Of a stretch of 64,000 bases of DNA, positions 1 through 9,189 are shown piece after piece. Below the pieces are notes generated by a model. That model had not been told where the DNA came from, made no database searches, and saw nothing but the letters and a program-made list of their open reading frames with translations. A program made the translations under genes and the position numbers. Numbering within the stretch: position 1 is the first letter of the stretch; each line of letters starts with the position of its first letter. This DNA comes from Pleionea sp. CnH1-48 (GTDB lineage: Bacteria; Pseudomonadota; Gammaproteobacteria; Enterobacterales; Kangiellaceae). The stretch lies in contig NZ_JAMXSB010000006.1 of assembly GCF_024124665.1 (NCBI RefSeq), positions 284,549 to 348,548 on the forward strand, read 5' to 3'.

Positions 1-945
1 CAACGCAATGGTTCGAAAAAAGGATGCCGAAATCTTAGTGTTTTTTCCACCTAAACTAAGAACGGGCACAGCTTTTTCATCACTTCGAATTACCGAGGCA
101 AGTGCAGAGAAATCATCTTGAATAAACTCATCTTTATCAAGGGCAAAGTCTGAAACACCAGTGTCATCAGAGCGATAAATATACTGTCCACTTTCTTTAG
201 TTAAGTAAAAGTTTAACTCGCTAAGATGGGTACTTTTTACCTGTTCAATAAAGACTCCAAAGTCGACAGTAATCACTGTAACTCCAGCTAGAACTTCATT
301 ATAAGTAGGAACAATAACTTGAAAAACAACTTGGTGGGGCAACAGAACTCGACCATTACTTTCATTAAGGTAGATCTGTGATACATTGACAGCATCTTCA
401 TCCAAATCCATTTCATCAGAAAAGTAATGCCTTTTAATGCTGTCTTTTAGCATGTGATCGCTGCTACTAAAAATCCCTCTTTTTTTTCGTGTCACATTGA
501 CTAATTCACGAACACCTTGATGGTTGGTGATAAACTGAATATTAAGATAGTTATTTTTATGAAGTAGAATGTCAGTCCATTCTTTCTCTACTCTGACTTT
601 CCATAAGTAAGATGCAACTTCATTATCTTCTAACATTGCATCAGACAACATTTTAAGAGAAGTTCTCTTGCTCAGAAGTTTAGCATCATTGATGGACTGC
701 TCATAAAGCTGAGCTAATAAAGGCTCGACAAGACTGCTCTCGATCCTTAGCTCTTCGAGCTCTTTCTCTAAAAATAGCTTTTCACTTTCATAATAGAATC
801 CCAAGCCAACAGTCAAAGCAATCACTAAAGATAAGAAGAAGATACCTATGGGTAGCTTAATGATAATAGGGAACTTGACCTCACCGATAGGTAGCTCACC
901 GTCAGGAATACCTTTGCTACCAGAGGAAGTCTCATTTTTGGCCAT
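1..945 (-). CDS. dCache-type membrane sensor, N-terminal part (runs off window)
   Basis: The first 315 codons read from an ATG at 945 to the window edge without a stop, so the C-terminus is missing. A hydrophilic head of about 25 residues is followed by one membrane segment (about residues 26-51), a charged helix (ESEKLFLEKELEELR) and a long periplasmic region. That region has the layout of a dCache/PDC sensor: a NIQFIT...GVREL strand pair, then YFSDEMDLDED, a LNESNGRVLLPHQVVFQV stretch and a GVTVITVDFG strand. Such domains sit in front of histidine kinase, GGDEF or chemoreceptor output modules; which one follows here cannot be seen. No clear ribosome binding site precedes the ATG, but it is the only good start before the membrane segment. 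Confidence 0.75.
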   Translation of the reverse strand, partial: MAKNETSSGSKGIPDGELPIGEVKFPIIIKLPIGIFFLSLVIALTVGLGFYYESEKLFLEKELEELRIESSLVEPLLAQLYEQSINDAKLLSKRTSLKMLSDAMLEDNEVASYLWKVRVEKEWTDILLHKNNYLNIQFITNHQGVRELVNVTRKKRGIFSSSDHMLKDSIKRHYFSDEMDLDEDAVNVSQIYLNESNGRVLLPHQVVFQVIVPTYNEVLAGVTVITVDFGVFIEQVKSTHLSELNFYLTKESGQYIYRSDDTGVSDFALDKDEFIQDDFSALASVIRSDEKAVPVLSLGGKNTKISASFFRTIAL

Positions 946-1408
946 GGGGTCTGAACTATTTAAAGACAAACCAAACACACCCCTTTACCAAAAATATTAT
1001 GGGGCATTTTGATACGAGATGACAAAGCCTCATCACTCTCCCCTAAAGATACTTTTATGTCTATAACCAATGAATCTAGCTCGGAAAATTTAAGGCCTCA
1101 AACAGAGAGCACGCTCAGCGAGACTTGTCGATATAAGCACCTAACAACACACGAATAAGCCCAAAAAGTCTTACTAAAACATACTGTAAGAGGTAATAGT
1201 CAACGCAGTTTTTTCTAAAGCCTATTATTGTTTAACTTAGATATAACTTTATATAAATTAGCCTATATCTTGGTGTATTGCCTTGGTCTCCCCCAAAATA
1301 TTTTGAAATAGAGATACCAATCACCCAGAGTCCTCTCTCCTGAGAATAACTAGCGCGAATCCCTTGCTAACAAACTACTTAAAAAACAATAAGATACATT
1401 AATCATCC
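946..1408. other. Intergenic region, no gene seen
   Basis: This AT-rich spacer lies between the sensor gene start and the terminator of the propeller-protein gene. I see no convincing reading frame, RNA gene or strong promoter. It must contain the promoter of the sensor gene, but no good -35/-10 pair stands out. Confidence 0.5.
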
Positions 1409-1446
1409 AAAAGATAGTCACCACTCAATCCTAAGTGGTGACTATC
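1409..1446 (-). terminator. Intrinsic terminator of the VPS10/BNR gene
   Basis: A perfect 13-bp inverted repeat (GATAGTCACCACT at 1413-1425, complement at 1434-1446, 8-nt loop) ends 7 bp after the stop codon of the minus-strand gene. On the minus strand it is followed by four U residues. Confidence 0.75.
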
Positions 1447-1453
1447 ATCAATA

Positions 1454-4400
1454 TTACTTTAACGGCTTCGCAGGTAATGTACCTGGCAACCAATTCGTTC
1501 CTTTTTCTAATAGCTTATTTTCCACAGCTTGAATACTCTTGCTAATATCAACCAGAGCATTGTATACCTCTTGATAGCCATTGTTAGCTCTCTCTAAGCG
1601 TAGCTTTTGCAGACCAGAAACACTGGTCGTGCTCTCATTTCGACTCCAACGCAGATAACTGATATAGCCGCTCACAGAAGTTGGAACAGGCTCTGCGCGT
1701 TTTGATACAACAGAGTTACCATTAAGCTTGAGCTTTACTTCTTTCAGTTGCTGTTTTGTTTGGCTCAGCGACTGCTTTAATGATTGTTCAGCTGTTAAAG
1801 TTTCTACAATGGCAGCTTCTGCATGTGCAATACGAGACTCTAGCTCCTTGATATATTTTCCAGCGCCGCTTATGGCTTTAGCCAGCTGCCCCGCTTTCAT
1901 ATCAAAGGCAAGATCTTGTGTTCTTTGCTGACTTGGGAATGTGCGATTATCAATCGCCGTCACCTCAAACGTCTGACTCTGCTGATAATCGGTTTCGACA
2001 CCGTTTACCCACTTTGCGATCGATACCTGATATTTCCCAGGAACCACCAAAGGTCCCGAATTATTTTTGCCATCGACTTTAATGGGGGAGAAACCTGGGT
2101 AGCGAAGATCCCAGTTTACTTGCTGGAAACCTTGCTTGGCAGGCTTTTTAATTCTTCGTACAAGATGCCCGTCTGCATCAGTCACCGTTAAGACTATATG
2201 AGCAGCTTCCTCGAAGTCTTCTTTTTTCAGTGCATCCCATGACGGATAAAAAACGTCTTTACCTTTTTTAATTAATGCTTTTTCTTTTGCCTGACGCTGC
2301 GCTTTGAGCGACTTAAAGTCTTCTTTCAAATAGTAAAAGAAAGTCGCGCCATACTCAGGATTTTCAGCCATATAATAATCACTACCGCGCATGCTTTTTC
2401 CTGGCAAACCTAATGGGCTGAACTCAATAAATTGATAGGCTTTACGCACAGGGAATAACGTTGCAGGAGACTTTTTCACCTTGCTGGCACTTTCTCTTAA
2501 TGGCCCATAGTTATCTAAGACATAAAAGCCGCGGCCAAAAGTGGCTAACACCAAATCACTTTCGCGACGTTGGATTTCGATATCACGAACGGCAATGGTT
2601 GGAATGCCGCTCTTTAGTTGAACCCACTGCTCGCCACCATTTTGTGAGAAGAACACACCAAACTCAGTGCCTACAAACAGTAAGTTTTCATTCTTATGGT
2701 CTTGTGCAATAGCGTATACCGTTCCCCGTTTGGGCAAATTATTGGTAATGTTTGTCCATGATTCACCACGGTTATCACTGCGGAATACATAAGGTTTGAA
2801 GTCGCCTTTTTTATGATTATCAAAAGTCGCAAACACAACCTTATCATTAAACAAAGATGCCTCCAGGTCGCTCACATAAGAATTATCTGGCACTTTCGAA
2901 GGCCAATCTGCTTGTGTCCATTTTTTGCCATCATTAGCCGAGACCTGAATAAGACCATCGTCGGTTCCAGCAAATAAAAGCCCTTCAACCAGAGGCGACT
3001 CGGTTAATGACACAACACTGCCATAGAAAGAAGTCGACTTATTTTTAGCAACCGTATCAACGCCCCAAACTCGATCCATCACCTTGAGTTTGTTTCGATC
3101 CAGATTACGAGACAAATCTGGACTGATTGCTTGCCAGGAATCACCTTGGTCATCTGAGCGAAAAACTCGCTGAGAAGCATAATAAAGACGTTTATGGTTG
3201 TGAGGGCTGATCAGCAGTGGGCTGTTCCAGTTAAAACGCTGTGCTTCATTGGCATCTGGAGAAACCGGTTGTATTTGAACTCGCTCACCGCTTTTTCTAT
3301 CGTAACGAGACAAGCCGCCATACTGATATTGAGAATAAATAATATCGGCATTTGTCGGATCAATGGCAGGTTTAAAACCATCACCAAACTGAGTATAGAG
3401 CCAGTCACGGTTACGAATACCGGAGGTATGACTGGTTCGATGAGGCGCACCCAGAGTTGCATTATCTTGAGTACCACCATACACATTATAAAATGGGTAG
3501 TCGTTATCAACGGCTACTTTATAAAACTGAGTGATCGACATATTATCTTTGAATGACCAGTTAGCAGCCTGATCCCAAGACTCATAGATACCACCATCAC
3601 TACCAACAATCAGATGACGACTGTTATTCGGATCAATCCATAGCGCATGATTATCAACATGCTTATGTTTCTCGCCCGCTTTCTTAAAGTTTTTTCCACC
3701 GTCTTTGGTAACCATCAGATAAGTATCTAACGAGTACACCCGGTTATGATCGTTAGGATCGACAACAAGCTCTTGGTAATACTGCGGACTACCGGATACG
3801 TAGCCACTTTGTTTATGCCAACTTTCACCTTTATTCGTCGAACGATAAAAGCCACTCTTACCATCGGCTGCTTCGACTACCGCATAGATCGTATCAGGTT
3901 TTGACGGAGCAACCGCAATACCGATTCGCCCAAGCTCTACGCTTGGCAATCCTTTGTTGATCTTACGCCAGGTTTTACCTGCATCGGTAGATTTATACAG
4001 AGATGACTCAGGACCACCGTTGATGAGTGTCCATACATGGCGACGACGCTGATAAGCAACTGCATAAAGCGTATCTGGCGTATCAGGATCGAACACAACA
4101 TCACTGACTCCCGTGTGCTCACTGATATCCAGAACTTTGTTCCACTTTTTTCCACCGTCAGTGGTTTTATATAAACCTCTATCGCCACCTTTGTTCCATA
4201 GCGGGCCTTGTGCGGCAACATAAACCACATCATTGTCGCGAGGATCGATGAGAACTTTACCGATGTGTTCAGAATTTTTTAATCCAACATTTTTCCAGCT
4301 TTTACCAGCGTCTATCGACTTGTAAACGCCATCACCGTAACCAACCGAACGTTGACTGTTGTTTTCGCCCGTACCTACCCAGACAACACTGGGATTATCA

Positions 4401-4696
4401 GGAGCAATACTAACGGTGCCTATAGAATAAGATGCCTCATTATCGAATACTGGTGTCCAGGTAACTCCAGCATTAGACGTCTTCCATACGCCACCGGAAG
4501 CAACCGCAGCATAGTACTCAGCCGGGTTCTCTGGATTAAAGGCAAACTCACCAATTCGTCCTCCAGTCACCGCAGGCCCAATGTTACGAAACTTCAGAGA
4601 GCTGTAAATATTTGCATCGTTTTCTTCTTTTGCATAAGTCATGCAACTACCAAATGAGATAGCAGCAGAAAGAAAATACAAGGAGAGTTTTTTCAT
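1454..4696 (-). CDS. Secreted VPS10/BNR-repeat propeller protein (glycosyl hydrolase-like)
   Basis: A 1080-residue exported protein. Residues 1-22 form a signal peptide (Lys-rich start, hydrophobic core, cut near TYA-KE). From residue 35 on there are repeated Asp-box/BNR units such as SGGVWKTSNAGVTW, GVYKSIDAGKSW, GLYKTTDGGKKW and YRSTNKGESW, up to about residue 760; these fold as beta-propeller blades of the sortilin/VPS10 type. A later part (about 840-930) looks like an Ig/FlgD-like strand domain (LTVTDADGHLVRRI), and the C-terminus (about 950-1080) is helical and coiled-coil prone. Database entries of this type are usually named VPS10 domain-containing or BNR-repeat glycosyl hydrolase, but no catalytic residues can be identified from the sequence, so a hydrolase role is unproven. 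It is a single-gene unit with its own terminator. Confidence 0.8.
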   Translation of the reverse strand: MKKLSLYFLSAAISFGSCMTYAKEENDANIYSSLKFRNIGPAVTGGRIGEFAFNPENPAEYYAAVASGGVWKTSNAGVTWTPVFDNEASYSIGTVSIAPDNPSVVWVGTGENNSQRSVGYGDGVYKSIDAGKSWKNVGLKNSEHIGKVLIDPRDNDVVYVAAQGPLWNKGGDRGLYKTTDGGKKWNKVLDISEHTGVSDVVFDPDTPDTLYAVAYQRRRHVWTLINGGPESSLYKSTDAGKTWRKINKGLPSVELGRIGIAVAPSKPDTIYAVVEAADGKSGFYRSTNKGESWHKQSGYVSGSPQYYQELVVDPNDHNRVYSLDTYLMVTKDGGKNFKKAGEKHKHVDNHALWIDPNNSRHLIVGSDGGIYESWDQAANWSFKDNMSITQFYKVAVDNDYPFYNVYGGTQDNATLGAPHRTSHTSGIRNRDWLYTQFGDGFKPAIDPTNADIIYSQYQYGGLSRYDRKSGERVQIQPVSPDANEAQRFNWNSPLLISPHNHKRLYYASQRVFRSDDQGDSWQAISPDLSRNLDRNKLKVMDRVWGVDTVAKNKSTSFYGSVVSLTESPLVEGLLFAGTDDGLIQVSANDGKKWTQADWPSKVPDNSYVSDLEASLFNDKVVFATFDNHKKGDFKPYVFRSDNRGESWTNITNNLPKRGTVYAIAQDHKNENLLFVGTEFGVFFSQNGGEQWVQLKSGIPTIAVRDIEIQRRESDLVLATFGRGFYVLDNYGPLRESASKVKKSPATLFPVRKAYQFIEFSPLGLPGKSMRGSDYYMAENPEYGATFFYYLKEDFKSLKAQRQAKEKALIKKGKDVFYPSWDALKKEDFEEAAHIVLTVTDADGHLVRRIKKPAKQGFQQVNWDLRYPGFSPIKVDGKNNSGPLVVPGKYQVSIAKWVNGVETDYQQSQTFEVTAIDNRTFPSQQRTQDLAFDMKAGQLAKAISGAGKYIKELESRIAHAEAAIVETLTAEQSLKQSLSQTKQQLKEVKLKLNGNSVVSKRAEPVPTSVSGYISYLRWSRNESTTSVSGLQKLRLERANNGYQEVYNALVDISKSIQAVENKLLEKGTNWLPGTLPAKPLK

Positions 4697-5148
4697 GAGA
4701 ACCCCTGTTTTAATTGTTATGAAAATAGCGCAACAGCCAATATCTCAAAGCTTGTATGCGTCATCATTCTCAAGGCTAAATAATGAATAGACGCTATCAT
4801 AGAAAGGCTTATCTAGAACAGCAACTACGAAATTATAACAAGCTATGTATTTTGCGCTTTAGAAGCCCCCTCCCCGCCGGTGCCTCATTAAAAAGCAGCT
4901 AGCTGTCTGAACCTTATCAACCAGGGTTAGTCAATGTCGGCACCTGTTTGCCTCGACTTCGCCAGTGGTGGGTAATCACTATCGTAATATTTGACTTTGG
5001 CAGACTCTAAATCAGAGGCTTCAGTAGTAATAATAACTTGAGGGCTCGCCTTTTAGCTCAAGCTAAAAGACTTGCGAGATATGGCACAAATTAGAGATTT
5101 TTGAAAACTGTCATTCATCAGAATATCTGATTGACTTTATTAGGTAAT
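4697..5148. other. Intergenic region with a strong hairpin
   Basis: No reading frame is convincing here. The notable structure is an inverted repeat: CTTTTAGCT at 5050-5058 pairs with AGCTAAAAG at 5061-5069, and an outer CTCGC/GCGAG pair (5045-5049 with 5074-5078) extends it, with a 4-nt bulge. A 10-bp palindrome CAGCTAGCTG lies at 4896-4905. The promoter of the propeller gene must lie near the left end. Confidence 0.5.
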
Positions 5149-5173
5149 AAAAAAGGCCGCGAGAGCGACCTTT
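5149..5173 (-). terminator. Intrinsic terminator of the TPR lipoprotein gene
   Basis: On the minus strand GGTCGC-TCTC-GCGGCC (one G-U pair) is followed by six U residues. It begins within the stop codon of the lipoprotein gene. Confidence 0.75.
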
Positions 5174-6557
5174 AGTGACTATAAAAGCTTATTAAGCGAT
5201 TAACGTCAAAATAACCACCGATCCCTAGCTCCAGCTGCAAATGCTGCTGAATATCCTTGGTGACACTGCCACTGGCTCCTTCTTTGCCAGCTAATGCATT
5301 GCGAATATATAACTCAAACTTCTGTTGCGGAGTAACCGCAGGCTGGGCAGCCTTGATTAGATACTGATTTTTATGTTCTGCAACGGCTTGCCGGATTAAT
5401 GACTGAGCCGCCAGTCGGGCTTCATGATGAGCATCGCTGGTCATTTGACGCTTCGACTTGAGCGCCGCTAACTTTTTGCCTAAGCCAATGATTTCATGGG
5501 CCTGATGCTCAGTGTCTTCATCCACCAGAGAGATAGGCGCATTATAAATCCGATCATCAACCTTTACCTTCAAGTCCGACTGAGCGGAGCGCTGCATAAT
5601 AGTGACATCGTACTCGTAAGTACTGTAAACGTCCTGGATCACCGTTGGAGGCATCATAGAGAGATGATGCAACATGCCATTTAGCTCATCCTCTAAATAG
5701 ATAAATTGTTCTCGCTCTCGCTGCCAGTAATCATGAGCTTGGTCAGCACGACGGCGAATGTCCCTTAAATCTCGCTCTGTATCATTGACTTCACGATTCC
5801 AGCGCTGATATTCCGGGCTGTTAGCAGGATATTGATTACGACGAGAAATGGCGCGGTTAAGCTCCTGCTCTAACTGATGGGTATCTCTTTGCAGATGCCG
5901 ATAGTCTTCTCTAAAGCGGCGGGCTTCTCGACGAGTATGGGCAGCCTGCTCTTTCTGATGATAAATGCTGTTTTGCAGTGCTAAGAACTCGGGATTTGCA
6001 ATGGTCTCGGTGCCACTAACATATTCTGCAGAACGTCGTTCAGAAAACGAACGTGTCTCAATATTTACCGGGGCTAGCAGAACCTCTATACGATGCTTTG
6101 CCTTGGTTGACACTTTCAGTCCGGCAATTCCGTTGGCTAACTCTGGTTGTAACAAACGCTGATTGTACTTAAGCCTGGTTAAAAACTGCGTGTCTTGTTT
6201 TAAGTCGGCATAAAGTTGGTTGTAACGCTGTAACGAGGATTGGTCATATTGAGCAGCGGCGAGCTTAGCATGCAGCAACAAGGCCTTGCCCTTAAGGCCT
6301 TGCTTCTCAGCAGATACAGCCAGTTTTTTTACTTCACCTAGCCATTGTCGATAATGTGTCTGGGCCTGAGCCAGTTTCGCTCGTGTTTTCTGATCATCAG
6401 GCTCAAGCTTTAATGCCTGCTGGTACTGATTCACCGCTTCTTCATAACGCCCCTCGAGCATATTATCCTGAGCCGAGTCCATCAATCGCTGATGCGCGCA
6501 TCCTGTCAGAAGGAGAAAGCCGACAGCCAGTAAGAAAGATTTTTTGAGGGTTATCAT
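5172..6557 (-). CDS. TPR and coiled-coil lipoprotein of unknown function
   Basis: A 461-residue protein with a lipoprotein signal: MITLKK, hydrophobic core, then LLTGC with the lipidated cysteine at residue 20. Residues 25-65 resemble one TPR (MLEGRYEEAVNQYQQALKL), and about residues 195-300 are very Arg/Glu-rich and predicted coiled coil (EARRFREDYRHLQRD, NDTERDLRDIRRRADQ). I chose the ATG at 6557 because an in-frame TTG ten codons upstream would put extra residues in front of a complete signal peptide; GGA lies at a fair distance before the ATG. It is expected to be anchored in the outer or inner membrane, facing the periplasm. I do not recognise the family. Confidence 0.75.
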   Translation of the reverse strand: MITLKKSFLLAVGFLLLTGCAHQRLMDSAQDNMLEGRYEEAVNQYQQALKLEPDDQKTRAKLAQAQTHYRQWLGEVKKLAVSAEKQGLKGKALLLHAKLAAAQYDQSSLQRYNQLYADLKQDTQFLTRLKYNQRLLQPELANGIAGLKVSTKAKHRIEVLLAPVNIETRSFSERRSAEYVSGTETIANPEFLALQNSIYHQKEQAAHTRREARRFREDYRHLQRDTHQLEQELNRAISRRNQYPANSPEYQRWNREVNDTERDLRDIRRRADQAHDYWQREREQFIYLEDELNGMLHHLSMMPPTVIQDVYSTYEYDVTIMQRSAQSDLKVKVDDRIYNAPISLVDEDTEHQAHEIIGLGKKLAALKSKRQMTSDAHHEARLAAQSLIRQAVAEHKNQYLIKAAQPAVTPQQKFELYIRNALAGKEGASGSVTKDIQQHLQLELGIGGYFDVNRLISFYSH

Positions 6558-6815
6558 AATTAGTCCAAACAACAAAGGGTGATTCAAATCATTAATCAGG
6601 TTATAGCATAGCGTTTTTCATAGATTGAAAGCAGCTTCAGCCAAGATTCAGGGGTAAAATATACCATGAGCAAATGAATAAAAACTGAATTGACAATATT
6701 TACGACTAATACCAATAAAGCCGAGTATAGCGCTAAAATAGAGCATATTTTAGACAGCCATAGCTCCAGAAAGTGTAACTGCAACCGATCCTAGAATCAA
6801 AAATCCGGAATAAGA

Positions 6816-8120
6816 ATGACCCTAGTAGAACAGATCAAACAGGTTCTTTATAGAGCCCCAATAGCATCCATTTCTCAGCTGAGACGCTCATCCAGCCAAT
6901 CTATGCTGCTTTATTATTTATCCTCACTGATATTATTTACCGTGTTTATTGGTTTATATAATCATTTTCAGGCAGACTTTAAGCAAGGGTTATTGGATTA
7001 TCTTTTCCCTCCTTCCTGGCACGATCTGACAGAAGACTTTGTTCACTTTTTCTATGCCGCTCAAGCCAAAGTCGTGCTAAGCAATATGATATTGAGCACA
7101 TCCTTAGTCTTTGCTTCGATTTTTCTGTTTCCGTTGAAAGAACGCTTTTCTGCCCATTTTGAGAAAGACTCAGCCTATAACAATGGCGCCGGAAAAGAGT
7201 TCCCACTGATACTTCAGGCATGGGAAGAAACCAAGCTGTTCTTACTGTATTTAACCGCTCAATTGATTATTCTGTGGATTGGTTACTATCCCTACTCGAT
7301 CTCAAAATGGCTATCCATTATTTTGAGCTATTTATTTTTGTTCTTTACCTTTGGGCTAGATATCATCTCCCCTACCTTTCAGCGTCATCGTATTAAGTAC
7401 ACCACAATATTAAAAGTGCTTAGCCGATACGGGTTAGTCACTCTGCTTTTTGGTGTACTTTATAGCTTGCCAATGATCTTGCTCAGTCTATTGATTATCC
7501 ATAAAACTTCATTCAACTTCGCACAAACATCCGCCATTCTTTTTTTAGTCAATATGCTATTTATTACGCTCGCAATTCCAGCAGGCACTCACTTGGCGAG
7601 TCAGATGATGGCGACCGCAAAAAAAACGCCTCCGATGAAGTTGAAAAAGAAGCTGGGCGTTTATGGCTTAACATTAATGCTGCTTGGTGCAGGATTATTT
7701 TTGCATGGCCGATTGTTAATAAGTATTCATCATAAAAGTCAGATTTTAAAAGTGGAGTATGATATTGACTGGTCTTCATTCGATGCAAGTTTGCCAGACT
7801 TCTCTGACTTTATATCTGGGCAATCATCGGCATCATTAACCTTTGATTTAGTGATTAATAACACTTCACCTTATGATCTGGACTTTGAAAAAAGCCAGCT
7901 TATTGTTAGCAAAAAAGACATAGAGATAGGACAAGTTCATATCAAAAATTTCAGCGTTCCTTCTGGGCAACAGAAAAAGATAACCATGACACTAGATTCC
8001 ATATCAGATACAAGCTCAATCGTTGAGTTTTCTGACATACTGGAAGACTGGCGCATAGATCTTAAACTGGAAGTTTGGCCAGGTATTCCCTTTGTTGTTA
8101 ACTTGGTAGAAAGTCAATAA
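6816..8120 (+). CDS. Polytopic membrane protein with C-terminal soluble domain, unknown
   Basis: A 434-residue protein. About six to seven hydrophobic segments occupy residues 28-330: for example LLYYLSSLILFTVFIGL, the paired helices around 150-190, LLFGVLYSLPMILLSLLII, and a last one near GLTLMLLGAGLFL. The remaining roughly 110 residues form a soluble domain with alternating strands (SASLTFDLVINNTSPYDL, KKITMTLDSI) that resembles an Ig-like or LEA-type fold. GGA precedes the ATG. It is divergent from the lipoprotein gene and shares about 260 bp of upstream DNA with it. No family is recognised. Confidence 0.75.
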   Translation: MTLVEQIKQVLYRAPIASISQLRRSSSQSMLLYYLSSLILFTVFIGLYNHFQADFKQGLLDYLFPPSWHDLTEDFVHFFYAAQAKVVLSNMILSTSLVFASIFLFPLKERFSAHFEKDSAYNNGAGKEFPLILQAWEETKLFLLYLTAQLIILWIGYYPYSISKWLSIILSYLFLFFTFGLDIISPTFQRHRIKYTTILKVLSRYGLVTLLFGVLYSLPMILLSLLIIHKTSFNFAQTSAILFLVNMLFITLAIPAGTHLASQMMATAKKTPPMKLKKKLGVYGLTLMLLGAGLFLHGRLLISIHHKSQILKVEYDIDWSSFDASLPDFSDFISGQSSASLTFDLVINNTSPYDLDFEKSQLIVSKKDIEIGQVHIKNFSVPSGQQKKITMTLDSISDTSSIVEFSDILEDWRIDLKLEVWPGIPFVVNLVESQ

Positions 8121-8141
8121 GAGGAAGTTCACTTCCTCTTA
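8118..8141. terminator. Convergent hairpin between membrane protein and acyltransferase genes
   Basis: A perfect 11-bp inverted repeat (TAAGAGGAAGT at 8118-8128, complement at 8131-8141) starts at the stop codon of the plus-strand gene and lies 8 bp from the end of the minus-strand gene. The flanking T-runs are poor, so it is a likely but not classic bidirectional terminator. Confidence 0.5.
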
Positions 8142-8148
8142 CTCTTCA

Positions 8149-9189
8149 TTACTGAGTCACCAAATTGCGCTGCAACTCATTCATGCCCATACTTAATACA
8201 AAAGGATCATCACTTTGTGCTTCGATAAAGTCAGCTTTGCTGTTAAATTTGTGCCAGTGATGATTAATCAGTTCTTGAGCGGTTGGTGCCCCTAGTGTGC
8301 TACCAGGCCCTAAGATGATAAGCTTATCGGGCGCAAACTCTTTGATGCTGGTTTCAATAACGCTAGAATAGTTATAAGTGTCATGAACCTGATCTTCTAA
8401 GGTGTAGTCATATAGTGCATGTCTATCTGTTGAGAAGGACTGCCAGATACGCCCGCGCCCATCAATTAAAGGTACATTAGGTGCATTAAACATAGTGGCC
8501 GATAATTGCTCTTTGGCTATCTTGGATGTGTTTTTCATGATAGGGCTATGAAACGCTGCATGATTAGGTAAGATCAGAGGATAGCGGTCTTGAACTGGTG
8601 GCAAATTTTTTGCCAATAACCCCAGCGCTTTTTTATTCGCAGCAAGAACTTCAAACCCACCTAAATGAATCGATGAATAAACTTCAGTCCCTTCAACTTT
8701 TTTAACACCTGCCACCGTTTCATCCAAAGTTGCTTTTAACTGCGCATCATGAACCCAGTTTTCGTCAACGGTTGGATAAAGAATCTGTCCTCCTTGCCCA
8801 TGATGCTGCATGATATTGCCCATGGTATTTACCAACATCATCCCCTGTTCATAAGACAATGCTCCAGCACAGGCAAGTGCAAGATACCAGCCCATAGAGT
8901 TGCCAGTAATTGCGACAATGTCATACTTTTCTTGGTTAATGGCTTGAAAGTCCGCAACCGCACAAGCATAGATTATAGAAGAAGCATTTTCACTTGAAGT
9001 ATGCTTTTTTATCGAGTAAGCACTCGCGGCATCGAGTTCAGAGATCGAAGTTTGATTGTTAGCTTCTCTTTGTTGATCAAGTAAAGCAATAAATTCTGTT
9101 TTATCACTATGATGCTTTTTTAAATAACCCAGCTCAGTGGCATTGTATGTTCCACGTCCGGGGCAAATCACTACAGCAGTTTGTTTCAT
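8149..9189 (-). CDS. FabD-like acyltransferase lacking the malonyl-binding arginine
   Basis: A 346-residue protein of the acyl-transferase (FabD/AT) fold. The nucleophile elbow is GNSMG with Ser98 (GHSLG in E. coli FabD), and the catalytic His is His214 in AAFHSP. Alignment by eye with FabD puts Met123 (VNTMGNIMQ) where FabD has Arg117 (MRGKFMQ); that arginine binds the free carboxylate of malonyl-CoA. The enzyme therefore probably does not use malonyl-CoA and may move an uncharged acyl group. Its start codon overlaps the stop of the upstream E1 gene as TAATG, so the two are translationally coupled. It would probably be annotated as ACP S-malonyltransferase; the fold is certain, the substrate is not. 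Confidence 0.8.
   Translation of the reverse strand: MKQTAVVICPGRGTYNATELGYLKKHHSDKTEFIALLDQQREANNQTSISELDAASAYSIKKHTSSENASSIIYACAVADFQAINQEKYDIVAITGNSMGWYLALACAGALSYEQGMMLVNTMGNIMQHHGQGGQILYPTVDENWVHDAQLKATLDETVAGVKKVEGTEVYSSIHLGGFEVLAANKKALGLLAKNLPPVQDRYPLILPNHAAFHSPIMKNTSKIAKEQLSATMFNAPNVPLIDGRGRIWQSFSTDRHALYDYTLEDQVHDTYNYSSVIETSIKEFAPDKLIILGPGSTLGAPTAQELINHHWHKFNSKADFIEAQSDDPFVLSMGMNELQRNLVTQ

Noticed and set aside
4352..4657. Plus-strand frame of 101 codons within the propeller gene
   Set aside because: A reverse-strand shadow of a well-supported 1080-residue gene, no own ribosome site or domain.
6596..6784. Minus-strand hydrophobic frame of 62 codons upstream of the lipoprotein gene
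   Set aside because: Starts with TTG, lacks a ribosome binding site, lies in AT-rich promoter DNA where hydrophobic frames arise by chance.
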